NCBI GenBank assembly: GCA_045579045.1
Contig: JAZNLL010000100.1
Coordinates: forward strand, 1 to 48,814
Source: Avoscillospira sp045579045
GTDB taxonomy: Bacteria > Bacillota > Clostridia > Oscillospirales > Oscillospiraceae
Direction: 5' to 3'
Length of the DNA: 48,814 nucleotides
Shown: piece by piece, positions 33,129 to 40,918 of the stretch
Numbering within the stretch: position 1 is the first letter of the stretch
Layout of the letters: the number at the start of each line of letters is the position of its first letter
Position numbers and translations under genes: made by a program
Notes under the pieces: model-generated
The model's database searches: none
What the model was told of the DNA's origin: nothing
The model's input: the letters and a program-made list of their open reading frames with translations, nothing else

Positions 33129-34457
33129 ATGAGAATAATTTCTGCGGTCAATCAGTCGGTTTTGAATATACTGAAAGTGCACCGGAGGTCGGCAGAAACT
33201 TATCGAAAAATTCACTTCTGCGTAGAGAAACCTGTGGATGACGGTGTTTTGGTTTTTAATTTGCTGACAAAAGAACTGATTCTTTTGGGCAAGGACGAGT
33301 ATGAACATTTCTTTGAAAACGAGTATTTAAAAGAACATTGGTTTGTTGTTCCGGTGGATACAAAGGAAAAAGAACTTGTGGATATGATCCGCTGGGCAGC
33401 AGCTGCTCGCCAGAAGAAAACCAAGGGCATAAACAGCTATACCATTTTCACAACAATGGATTGCAATGCCCGCTGCTTTTATTGCTTTGAACTGGGTCGC
33501 AAACGCACTCCAATGAGCAAAGAGACGGCGCTGAAAGTTGTTGATTACATTGTATCTCATTGCGAAGACGGCAAAGTGCAGATTAACTGGTTTGGAGGAG
33601 AACCTCTCTTCAATTCGGAAGTGATCGATATCATTTGCGATGGGTTGCGTAAAGCCAATATCGAATATAAGTCCTTTATGGTTTCCAACGGATATCTGTT
33701 TGATGATGAAACGGTTCGGAAGGCTGTCGAAAAATGGCATCTGGAGCGCGTGCAGATCACCCTGGACGGTACAGAGGAAATCTATAATAAGATTAAGGCA
33801 TATATCTACCAGGACGGGAATCCTTATCAGATCGTGCTTGCCAATATTGGCCGATTGTTGGATGCTTTGGTGCAGGTGCAGATTCGTCTGAATATGGGCG
33901 CATACAACGCAGAGGATCTTCTGCGACTGGTGGATGAACTGGCCGATCGGTTTGCAGGAAATGAAAAGCTTTCTATCTATGCCCACCATTTGTTTGATTT
34001 GGCGCCCTCCCGGGCTGAAGCCCGCACAGATGACGAGTGGATGAAGCGTGATGCTTCCTTGCGTTGTCTGGAGGAAAAAATTGCCAGCTATGGCTTTGAA
34101 AGCAAGATGGGCATCCAAAAGAAAATTCGCCTGCACCGCTGCATGGCGGATGGGGGAAAGGCCGTTACAATCTTGCCTGACGGAAATATCGGCTTGTGTG
34201 AGCATTTCAGCGATACGGAACACATCGGTCATATTGATCGGGACGGCTTTGACCAAAAGGTTGTGGAAAGCTGGAAAGAGCGTTCTCCTGCCATTGCCGC
34301 GTGTGACGAATGTTTCTATTATCCCAGCTGCGTCAGATTGAAAAAGTGTGCCAGCAGCGGTGTATGCTATCCGCAGGAGCGGGCGGCCACATATAGAAGC
34401 GGTCAGCGAAGCGTGTACAACGAGTACTGCAAATGGAAGAAAACGGAAAAGGAATAA
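33129..34457 (+). CDS. Radical SAM/SPASM domain protein (peptide-maturase-like)
   Basis: A 442-residue protein. The N-terminal ~100 residues (including VFNLLTKELILL) resemble the leader-recognition region of peptide-modifying radical SAM enzymes. The radical SAM 4Fe-4S motif CNARCFYC uses C112, C116 and C119, followed by WFGGEPLFN. The C-terminal SPASM-like region has Cys in HRCMADGGK, GLCEHF, CDECFYYPSC, KKCASSGVC and EYC, enough for auxiliary clusters. Enzymes of this type form thioether or C-C links in ribosomal peptides or activate sulfatases. No precursor peptide, transporter or sulfatase is seen nearby. Codon use is more AT-rich than neighbours, suggesting transfer. GGAGG lies 8 bases upstream. 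Confidence 0.85.
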   Translation: MRIISAVNQSVLNILKVHRRSAETYRKIHFCVEKPVDDGVLVFNLLTKELILLGKDEYEHFFENEYLKEHWFVVPVDTKEKELVDMIRWAAAARQKKTKGINSYTIFTTMDCNARCFYCFELGRKRTPMSKETALKVVDYIVSHCEDGKVQINWFGGEPLFNSEVIDIICDGLRKANIEYKSFMVSNGYLFDDETVRKAVEKWHLERVQITLDGTEEIYNKIKAYIYQDGNPYQIVLANIGRLLDALVQVQIRLNMGAYNAEDLLRLVDELADRFAGNEKLSIYAHHLFDLAPSRAEARTDDEWMKRDASLRCLEEKIASYGFESKMGIQKKIRLHRCMADGGKAVTILPDGNIGLCEHFSDTEHIGHIDRDGFDQKVVESWKERSPAIAACDECFYYPSCVRLKKCASSGVCYPQERAATYRSGQRSVYNEYCKWKKTEKE

Positions 34458-34466
34458 AACTGCAAG

Positions 34467-34498
34467 AAAAATCCCGTCGGGTTTCCGACGGGATTTTT
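34467..34498. terminator. Bidirectional terminator between radical SAM and PHP phosphatase genes
   Basis: A perfect 14-bp stem (34467-34480 with 34485-34498) with a GTTT loop and A/T tracts. The minus-strand gene stop codon abuts it. Confidence 0.92.
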
Positions 34499-35274
34499 CA
34501 TATGCGAACCAGCTTCGGTTTGCCAATATAGTTGAGGTGATGCGCTTCCGCAAATGCATTGGCGATGGGGAGAAATTGGCCGGGGCAGACATCCTGCGGG
34601 CGATGGGCATCCAAGCCAAAGGTGACAGGCGATTGTTCCTGCCCTGCGATCTCCCAGAAGAGGGGATTGGGGTAATGTCTGTGGCCCCGGATGCCCAGAA
34701 AGTTCAGTTCCAGCGGCACATTGTATGTTCGGGAGGCCTGACAGATCTGACGGATGGCTTGCCTGTAAATCTCGGGATCGCCGGTAAAGTTCAGAACATC
34801 CGGGTGGGCAATATAGGTGAAAATACCTGTCTGTATGGCAGCTGCTGTGGAGGCTGCGTGCTCTTCCAGATAGGAAACATCATCGGTGGCCACAAAAGCA
34901 TGAGGGGCACTTGCAGGTCGTTCCGGCTTGGTATAGTGCTGACCCAAAATCAGATATTCTGCACCCCAGCGGCGGGCATCTTCTACCATGGAGGAGAAAC
35001 AGGAAGGATAGTATTCCGATTCAAAACCGATGGAGATTTCGATTTGGCTTTTGAATTTGTCCCGAAGAAGCTGCAGGTCGGAAACATAGCTTGCCCCTTC
35101 GCTGACGGGTACTCGCACACCGACATTTTCGGAGCCGTCCTCAAATAATAGGGGAATATGATCGCTGAAACCCAGGTAACGGATACCGCTGTTGATGGCG
35201 GTGAGGACGTAGTCCTCATCTGTGCCGAGGGCATGACCGCAGCGGTAGGTATGGGTGTGATAATTGTAATCCAT
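34498..35274 (-). CDS. PHP-domain histidinol-phosphatase
   Basis: A 258-residue metal-dependent phosphatase. The PHP motifs are present: MDYNYHTHTYRCGHA (HxH and Cys-Gly-His), GFSDHIPL, GFESEYYP (metal-binding Glu), ILGQHYTK, IAHPDVLNF and GLDAHRPQDV (final D-x-H). This order is that of the HisK/HisJ histidinol-phosphate phosphatases. TAGGAG upstream overlaps the azlD stop codon, so it belongs to the ogt-azlCD operon. No other his gene is present, so the substrate might differ. Confidence 0.85.
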   Translation of the reverse strand: MDYNYHTHTYRCGHALGTDEDYVLTAINSGIRYLGFSDHIPLLFEDGSENVGVRVPVSEGASYVSDLQLLRDKFKSQIEISIGFESEYYPSCFSSMVEDARRWGAEYLILGQHYTKPERPASAPHAFVATDDVSYLEEHAASTAAAIQTGIFTYIAHPDVLNFTGDPEIYRQAIRQICQASRTYNVPLELNFLGIRGHRHYPNPLFWEIAGQEQSPVTFGLDAHRPQDVCPGQFLPIANAFAEAHHLNYIGKPKLVRI

Positions 35275-35283
35275 GGTTAACTC

Positions 35284-35610
35284 CTAAAAGACCAACTGTA
35301 CCAAAAGCATATAGCAAACGGTACCGCAGAGAATGCTCAAGAGGGTGTTCCGCTTCCAGATATGCAGCAGACCAACCACCAGACAGGCGATCAGCTCCGG
35401 GAGAAAACCGGAAATGCTTGCAAAACTGACCCCTTTGAGGCAGTAAACCACCAGCATGGCCATAATGGCATAGGGCAGGGTTTTGCTGAGTTTTTCAATC
35501 AGTTTCGGTGTTTTTCTGTCTCCGGTGAAAATCAGAAAGGGAAGAAATCGCAGCCCGGCTGTGACCAGAGCGATGATGGCAATGGAGATCCAAACCTTGA
35601 GATCAGTCAT
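35284..35610 (-). CDS. azlD: AzlD family branched-chain amino acid export subunit
   Basis: A 108-residue, four-helix membrane protein. It begins MTDLKVWISIAIIALVTAGL, followed by RFLPFLIF and the conserved LSKTLPYAIMAMLVVYCLKG segment of AzlD. It works with AzlC as a two-component exporter (in Bacillus, azaleucine resistance and branched-chain amino acid efflux). The start overlaps the azlC stop by 8 bases. Confidence 0.93.
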   Translation of the reverse strand: MTDLKVWISIAIIALVTAGLRFLPFLIFTGDRKTPKLIEKLSKTLPYAIMAMLVVYCLKGVSFASISGFLPELIACLVVGLLHIWKRNTLLSILCGTVCYMLLVQLVF

Positions 35611-36286
35611 GAACGGTTTCCTCCTTTCGCAGACAGAGGAACAGTCCGATCAGAACCATGGCGGGGATCAGGAAGTTACCGCTGCCAAAAATCAGCAGGC
35701 AAAGAACGGAAGCCCCCAAACCGATCAGGGCAGGGAAGTGGTCTTTTCCGGAGAGCCATTGCTCCACAAAAACCGTCAGGAACAGAGCAGTCATGGAGAA
35801 ATCGACACCCTCGGTATTAAACTGCAGAAGAGTACCTGCGGCGGCTCCCAGCACGGTGCCGGTGACCCAATAAAAATGGTCGAACAAAGAAACAAGCAGA
35901 TAGTAATTGTTCTTTTGCTCTTCCGGAATACGGAGATTGTCTCTGCAGACGAGAGAGTAGGTTTCGTCGGTGAGGGCAAAGATCAGATAAGGCTTCCGTT
36001 TGCCGGTATGTTTATACTTGCCCAGCATAGAAATGCCGTAGAACAAGTGCCTTGCATTGACCATCAGTGTGGTGACTGCCACGGTAATCAGGGAGGCACC
36101 GCCGGTGAGCAGGCCCACTGCCACATACTGCATGGAGCCTGCGTAGATCAGCAAACTCATGAGAAAGGCGTGGAGAACAGTGAAACCGGAAGACTTCAGA
36201 AGAAAGCCGAAACCGATGCCCAGAACCAGATAGCCGGACAAAACGGGAAGCGTATCCAACAGCGCAGATTTTACGGTATGTTTCAT
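35603..36286 (-). CDS. azlC: AzlC family branched-chain amino acid exporter
   Basis: A 227-residue membrane protein with about five to six helices. LPVLSGYLVLGIGFGFLLKS, YAGSMQYVAVGLL and VNARHLFYGISML are family signatures, and IFALTDETYSLVC is the conserved DE-containing loop. I use ATG 36286, which overlaps the ogt stop (ATGA) and has TTGGAG upstream; a longer open frame is not family sequence. It works with AzlD next door. Confidence 0.94.
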   Translation of the reverse strand: MKHTVKSALLDTLPVLSGYLVLGIGFGFLLKSSGFTVLHAFLMSLLIYAGSMQYVAVGLLTGGASLITVAVTTLMVNARHLFYGISMLGKYKHTGKRKPYLIFALTDETYSLVCRDNLRIPEEQKNNYYLLVSLFDHFYWVTGTVLGAAAGTLLQFNTEGVDFSMTALFLTVFVEQWLSGKDHFPALIGLGASVLCLLIFGSGNFLIPAMVLIGLFLCLRKEETVHD

Positions 36287-36741
36287 ATTTGCTGCTCCAA
36301 TCGGAGTAAGAATAACTTTCTTTCCACGCCACCGGCATAACCGGTGAGGCTGCCATTCCTGCCAACCACCCGGTGGCAGGGGATGAACAGGGAGATGGGA
36401 TTTCGTCCTACGGCACTGCCGACGGCTCTGGCACAGCCGGGGAGAAGCTCGCCGTAAGTGACAGTTTTGCCATAGGGGATTTCCAACAGCTGCTTCCAGA
36501 TGCGAAGCTGAAAGTCTGTTCCTTTGGGGTTGAGAGACGGCAGAACCTCCGGCCGCAGTCCGGAAAAATAACTGTCCAGCCATTGCTCGGCCTGCAAAAG
36601 CACAGGCGGCTCACCGGGCTCTGCTGTCAGACTGTCGGGGAAGTGCTTTTGTCCCACAAACCAGCAGCCGATCAGGGAATTGTCTTCCGCTGCCAGTAGG
36701 ATTTCTCCCAATGGGGAATGGTAGTTTTTTGTATAAATCAT
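36283..36741 (-). CDS. ogt: Methylated-DNA-protein-cysteine methyltransferase
   Basis: A 152-residue suicide DNA-repair protein that removes the O6-alkyl group from guanine. The active-site motif IPCHRVVGRNG has acceptor C122, and the helix-turn-helix precedes it (PYGKTVTYGELL, VGSAVGRNP). Start ATG 36741 has AGGAG 8 bases upstream; the GTG two codons earlier is too close. It is first in the ogt-azlC-azlD-PHP operon; TTGACA on the minus strand (36786-36791) is a plausible -35, with a poor -10. Confidence 0.94.
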   Translation of the reverse strand: MIYTKNYHSPLGEILLAAEDNSLIGCWFVGQKHFPDSLTAEPGEPPVLLQAEQWLDSYFSGLRPEVLPSLNPKGTDFQLRIWKQLLEIPYGKTVTYGELLPGCARAVGSAVGRNPISLFIPCHRVVGRNGSLTGYAGGVERKLFLLRLEQQI

Positions 36742-36798
36742 GGTCACATCTCCTACCGCCCTATTTTCCGACTTTTCTGCCGTGATGTCAAGGTCGTC

Positions 36799-36827
36799 TT
36801 GTAAAATTCAGCAGATTACTGTATAAT
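36799..36827 (+). promoter_or_regulatory. Promoter for the enoate-reductase-like gene
   Basis: TTGTAA (36799-36804), 17 bases, TATAAT (36822-36827), 26 bases before ATG. It overlaps the region that would hold the divergent ogt promoter. Confidence 0.7.
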
Positions 36828-36853
36828 AAACGAAAAAAAGGAGGCCAGTTATT

Positions 36854-38914
36854 ATGGATGCAAAATATGAAGCCTTATTTACCCCATGGAAAATTGGCAA
36901 TGTGGAAATCAAAAACCGCATCGTCATGTGTCCCATGGGCGGTACCTCTCTCTTTGGCTGGTTTGAACTGACCGGCTGTAAGTTTGACAAGGAAGCTGCC
37001 AAGCTGTTTCTGGAGCGGGCGCAGAACAATGTCGGTCTGATCATCCCCGGTATTGCTCCCCTGCGGGATACCTTCTGGGGTAAGTGGCTGTGGCAGAATC
37101 CCAAAATGTTTGAGGATCTCAAGGAATTTATGGAGGAAATCCATAAGACCGGTGCCAAGCTGTTTATTCAGCTGACAGCCGGTATGGGCAGAAGCTGGGC
37201 CATTACGGAACTGGTTGCTCCTCTGCACAAGAATAAGTTTACCCGCGCGCTCATTAAGCCTGTGCTGGATACCAACCATGAGCTGGCCAGCCCCAGCCCC
37301 CTGCCTTCCCGTTGGGACCCGGAGATCACCACACCTGAAATGACCAAGGAGCAGATTCATGAGATCATCGAGGCCTTTGCCAAGACGGCAAAGCTTTGCA
37401 AGGATGCAGGTGTGGACGGTGTGGAGATTCATGCGGTGCACGAAGGCTATCTGCTGGATCAGTTTGCCATGGAGTGGACAAACAAGCGTACCGATGAATA
37501 CGGCGGCAGTTTTGAGAACCGCTTCCGCTTCCCCGTGGAAGTGGTCAAGGCCATCAAGGAAGTCTGCGGCAAGGACTTCCCTGTTTCTCTGCGCTACTCC
37601 GTAGAGTCCAAGGTCAAGGGTTTCCGGGAAGGTGCCGTCCCCGGCGAAGAATATGTGGAAGTTGGCAGAAATATGGAGGAATCCGAAAAGGCTGCCAAGT
37701 ACTTGCAGGATGCCGGTTACGATATGCTCAATGCCGATAACGGTACATACGATTCCTGGTACTGGGCACATCCGCCTATGTACATGCCCCAGAACTGCAA
37801 TCTGGATGATGTGGCTCATATCAAGAAGTTTGTGGATATTCCTGTGGTCTGCGCCGGTCGTATGGAACCGGAAGTGGGCGCTCAGGCCATTGCCGAAGGC
37901 CGCATCGATGCTATGGGCGTTGCCCGTCAGTTCCTGGCCGATCCGGAATGGATCACCAAGCTGATCAACGACCGTCTGGAGGATATCCGTCCCTGTATCT
38001 GCTGCCATGCCGGCTGCTTTAATTTCTCTTCCTCCAAGGGTCATGCCAACACCCAGGATCTGACGGATACCATGGGTCTGGCTCGCTGCGCCATCAATCC
38101 TCCCACCATGCAGTCCAAAAAGTACAATATCAAGCCTGCCAAGAAGTCCAAAAAGATCGCCGTCATTGGCGGCGGTATCGGCGGTATGGAGACGGCTTTG
38201 GTCTGCGCCAAGCGGGGTCACAAGGTGGCGCTGTATGAAAAGTCCGGGGAACTGGGCGGTGTGTTCATCGCTGCTGCCGCACCTTCCTTCAAGGAAAAGG
38301 ACAAGGCCCTCATTCAGTGGTACCGCCGGGAGATGACTAAGTATCCCATCGAGGTGAAGCTGAACACGGAAGTGACCGATGTGGCAGCTCTGGATGCTGA
38401 CGAGGTCATCGTGGCTACCGGTGCCAAGGCCATCCGTATTCCCGTCAAGGGCATTGAAAAGGGTATTGAAGCCATCGATTTCCTGCTGGGCAAGCAGGAA
38501 GTGGGTGAGAATGTCACCATCATCGGCGGCGGTCTTACCGGCTGCGAAATCGCCTATGAGCTGTATTTGCAGGGCAAAAAGCCCACCATCGTGGAAATGC
38601 AGGATGACCTGATCACCACCAAGGGTGTGTGCCTTGCCAACACCAGCTTCCTTCGTGATTTCTTCAAGGCCAACAAGGTGCCCGTCCATCTGGAAACCAG
38701 ACTGAATGAGGTCAAGGACGGTGCCGTGACCGTCACGGACAAGGACGGCAAGACCTTCGATATTGCTGCCGACAGCGTCATTCTCTCCACCGGCTACCGC
38801 CCCACACCTCTGGCAGAGAAGGCGAAGCATGTCCATCCGGTGGGCGATGCCAATAAGGTCGGCAACCTGCGCTCTGTCATCTGGCAGGCATGGGATGTCG
38901 CCATGAAAATCTAA
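36854..38914 (+). CDS. Old-yellow-enzyme/enoate reductase family flavoenzyme (NADH:flavin oxidoreductase)
   Basis: A 686-residue enzyme of the 2-enoate reductase/dienoyl-CoA reductase class (FldZ, BaiCD, BaiH relatives). Residues ~1-375 form the FMN barrel: FTPWKIGNVEIKNRIVM, EIHAVHEGYLLDQFAMEWTN, KRTDEYGGSFENRFRF. The 4Fe-4S site is RPCICCHAGC followed by a more distant Cys in LARCAINP. From ~430 an FAD/NADH module has two glycine loops: IAVIGGGIGGMETAL and VTIIGGGLTGCEIAYEL. Such enzymes reduce activated C=C bonds using NADH in anaerobes. AAGGAGG lies 9 bases upstream. The substrate is unknown; the aconitase X genes downstream hint at a partner step. Confidence 0.88.
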   Translation: MDAKYEALFTPWKIGNVEIKNRIVMCPMGGTSLFGWFELTGCKFDKEAAKLFLERAQNNVGLIIPGIAPLRDTFWGKWLWQNPKMFEDLKEFMEEIHKTGAKLFIQLTAGMGRSWAITELVAPLHKNKFTRALIKPVLDTNHELASPSPLPSRWDPEITTPEMTKEQIHEIIEAFAKTAKLCKDAGVDGVEIHAVHEGYLLDQFAMEWTNKRTDEYGGSFENRFRFPVEVVKAIKEVCGKDFPVSLRYSVESKVKGFREGAVPGEEYVEVGRNMEESEKAAKYLQDAGYDMLNADNGTYDSWYWAHPPMYMPQNCNLDDVAHIKKFVDIPVVCAGRMEPEVGAQAIAEGRIDAMGVARQFLADPEWITKLINDRLEDIRPCICCHAGCFNFSSSKGHANTQDLTDTMGLARCAINPPTMQSKKYNIKPAKKSKKIAVIGGGIGGMETALVCAKRGHKVALYEKSGELGGVFIAAAAPSFKEKDKALIQWYRREMTKYPIEVKLNTEVTDVAALDADEVIVATGAKAIRIPVKGIEKGIEAIDFLLGKQEVGENVTIIGGGLTGCEIAYELYLQGKKPTIVEMQDDLITTKGVCLANTSFLRDFFKANKVPVHLETRLNEVKDGAVTVTDKDGKTFDIAADSVILSTGYRPTPLAEKAKHVHPVGDANKVGNLRSVIWQAWDVAMKI

Positions 38915-38916
38915 AC

Positions 38917-39067
38917 AAGCCTCCCCTTGAGGGTGATTCCCCCGGCGGGGGAAATGTCAGCAGAGCTGACACAAGGGGGGCGCAAGTGGCATGGCGAAGC
39001 CATGACGGAGAGGTGGACAATCCCCCAGTCAGCTTCGCTGACAGCCCCCTTTACACAAGGGGGCCTT
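38917..39067. repeat. Hairpin-rich intergenic repeat (about 151 bp)
   Basis: It lies between the enoate-reductase-like gene and the aconitase X genes. It has imperfect terminal inverted repeats (AAGCCTCCCCTTG at the left, CAAGGGGGCCTT at the right). Four perfect inner hairpins are present: CCCCC/GGGGG (38939-38951), GTCAGC/GCTGAC (38956-38970), CATGGC/GCCATG (38990-39004) and GTCAGC/GCTGAC (39028-39042). Only one copy occurs in the window. Similar CAGTCAGCTTCGCTGACAGC strings recur, from memory, in intergenic DNA of gut Clostridia, so it is probably a dispersed MITE-like family. It has no coding potential. Confidence 0.7.
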
Positions 39068-39099
39068 GAAAGTACTTGTTTCAAGGAGGAACTATTATT

Positions 39100-40374
39100 A
39101 TGATTTTAACCCCTGAACAACAGTTGATTTTGGACGGCGGCAAGGGCGAAGTTCTTGCCAAGGTCATGAAAACGCTGGTGCGTTACGGCGAAGTCTTCGG
39201 TGCAGAGAAAATGGTGCCCGTCACTTCCAAGTATAACCATCTGGTCACTTCCTTCGGTCTGAAGGCGCTGGGCCCTGTCTATGACCTGATGAACCAGCTC
39301 ATCGAAGCCGGCAATCTGTCTCAGCAGGAATTCTCTGCCGACCCCAGACCGCTGGATAAAAATGTGCCCTCCAACTTCCTGCTGGACTTTATTTTCAAGA
39401 ATTTCATGTATTCCAAGCAGGACTTCTATGAAGGTCAGCTGCAGAAGCTGGGTCTTATGGAAAAGGATGCTTTCACCTGTGCCTGTTATCTGGATCAGGT
39501 GGGCAACAAGCCTCAGAAGGGTGAAGTTCTCAGCTGGGCAGAATCCTCTGCTGTGGTTTATGCCAACTCTGTTCTCGGTGCCCGCTGCAACCGCAACTCC
39601 GGCATCGTGGATATTATGGGTTCCGTGGTGGGCTTCGTGCCTTACTTCGGTCTGCTGACCGATGAAGGCCGCAAGGCTTCCTGGATCGTGAAAATCGACA
39701 CCACCAAGAAGCCGGAGGCACAGCTCCTCGGCTCTGCCATCGGCATGAAGGTCATGGAAGATGTGCCCTATGTGGTCGGTCTGGATAAGTGGCTGGGTAC
39801 AGAACTGGACGATGCTGCCTGCACCTATCTGAAAGACTTTGGTGCAGCGACTGCCTCCAACGGTGCCGTTGGTCTGTACCATATTGAAAATCTGACCCCC
39901 GAAGCCAAAGAAAGCGGCAACGCTCTGGTGAAGGAAGATGCGCAGGTCTATGTCATTGACGATGCAGAATTGCAGCTGGTCTATGACAACTACCCTGTGA
40001 TCTGGAAAAACAAGGATGCCAAGCCCAAGCTGTGCTTCATGGGCTGTCCCCATATGAGCCTGCAGCAGCTGAAAAACTGGACAGACAAGGTGGAAGCCGG
40101 TCTGAAGGAAAGCGGCAAGAAGAAAGTGGTTATCCCCACCGTGTTCACCGCAGCCCCTGCCGTGCTGAAGGAATTTGAGGCCACGGAGTATGCTGCCCGT
40201 CTGAAGGCCACTGGTGTCATCACTTCCTATATCTGCCCCCTCATGTATATGAACAATCCTCTGGCAGGGAAGATGCCGGTCATTACCTCCTCCAATAAGC
40301 TGCGGACATATACCACCGCCCGCTACTACACCGATGACGAGATTCTCGTCCAGATCACAAAGGGAGGGAACTGA
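39100..40374 (+). CDS. Aconitase X catalytic (large) subunit
   Basis: A 424-residue protein of the AcnX (former DUF521) family. Diagnostic segments: MILTPEQQLILDGGKGEVLA, AVVYANSVLGARCNRNSGIV, FMGCPHMSLQQLKNW and YICPLMYMNNP. The Cys residues in GARCNR, FMGCPH and ICPL are candidate iron-sulfur ligands. Characterised members are cis-3-hydroxy-L-proline dehydratase in bacteria and mevalonate-5-phosphate dehydratase in archaea. ATG 39100 has AAGGAGG 10 bases upstream, just past the hairpin-rich repeat; an in-frame TTG at 39076 adds non-family residues. The small subunit follows after one base. Confidence 0.9.
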   Translation: MILTPEQQLILDGGKGEVLAKVMKTLVRYGEVFGAEKMVPVTSKYNHLVTSFGLKALGPVYDLMNQLIEAGNLSQQEFSADPRPLDKNVPSNFLLDFIFKNFMYSKQDFYEGQLQKLGLMEKDAFTCACYLDQVGNKPQKGEVLSWAESSAVVYANSVLGARCNRNSGIVDIMGSVVGFVPYFGLLTDEGRKASWIVKIDTTKKPEAQLLGSAIGMKVMEDVPYVVGLDKWLGTELDDAACTYLKDFGAATASNGAVGLYHIENLTPEAKESGNALVKEDAQVYVIDDAELQLVYDNYPVIWKNKDAKPKLCFMGCPHMSLQQLKNWTDKVEAGLKESGKKKVVIPTVFTAAPAVLKEFEATEYAARLKATGVITSYICPLMYMNNPLAGKMPVITSSNKLRTYTTARYYTDDEILVQITKGGN

Positions 40375-40375
40375 T

Positions 40376-40819
40376 ATGAAGAAATTTCAAGGTCGGGTGG
40401 TTGCACCCGGTACCGTCAAGGCAGAAGCTCTGGTCTCCCATGGCGGTCTGAATACATTGGCCTCCTTCCAGAAGGCTCTGCAGTTCGGTGATAAGAAGGC
40501 CACCTGCGGCGATCAGAACAATCCCGATCTCTATGGCAAGCAGATGCTGGGCAAGGCTTTGTGCCTGCCGCAGACCATCGGCTCTACCACCGGCGGTCTG
40601 GTACTCTACTGCGCCTGCTCTATGAAGCGGCAGCCTGCCTGTCTGCTGTTCTCCAACCATATCGATTCTCTGGCAGCAGCCGGTGCCATTCTGGCAGATG
40701 TGTGGCTGGAGGATGTGTCCATGCCCGTTGTGGACTGTCTGGGCGAGGAGTTCCTCAACTATGTCAAGGATGGCATGACCGTTACCGTGGAAGAAAACGG
40801 TCTGGTCTGTGTCGAGTAA
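40376..40819 (+). CDS. Aconitase X swivel (small) subunit
   Basis: A 147-residue protein of the former DUF126 family, the beta-barrel swivel domain that closes over the AcnX active site. Features: FQGRVVAPGTVKAEALVSHG at the N-terminus, LPQTIGSTTGGLVLY (catalytic Ser region), and LFSNHIDSLAAAGAILADVW. In some organisms the two domains are fused; here they are separate, translationally linked genes, with AGGGAGGG before the start. A terminator follows. Confidence 0.9.
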   Translation: MKKFQGRVVAPGTVKAEALVSHGGLNTLASFQKALQFGDKKATCGDQNNPDLYGKQMLGKALCLPQTIGSTTGGLVLYCACSMKRQPACLLFSNHIDSLAAAGAILADVWLEDVSMPVVDCLGEEFLNYVKDGMTVTVEENGLVCVE

Positions 40820-40829
40820 AAACAGCCAA

Positions 40830-40858
40830 AAAAGAGAAGCCGAAAGGCTTCTCTTTTG
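40830..40858 (+). terminator. Terminator after the aconitase X genes
   Basis: A 12-bp stem (40830-40841 with 40846-40857) and GAAA tetraloop, with the T-rich side built into the stem. Confidence 0.85.
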
Positions 40859-40860
40859 GT

Positions 40861-40888
40861 TTGCAAAATTGCTTTGATATGATAAAAT
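40861..40888 (+). promoter_or_regulatory. Promoter for the MATE gene
   Basis: TTGCAA (40861-40866) and TAAAAT (40883-40888) with a 16-base spacer, directly after the aconitase X terminator. Confidence 0.55.
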
Positions 40889-40918
40889 GTATCTAATTGT
40901 GCATAGAGGAGCGATAAT

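Noticed and set aside
38917..39067. A CRISPR array or tandem-repeat array
   Set aside because: The hairpins differ from each other and there is no regular repeat-spacer periodicity.
39100..40819. Calling the aconitase X pair a mevalonate-5-phosphate dehydratase or a hydroxyproline dehydratase
   Set aside because: The family contains several activities, and no mevalonate-pathway or proline-catabolism gene is in view, so the substrate is left open.
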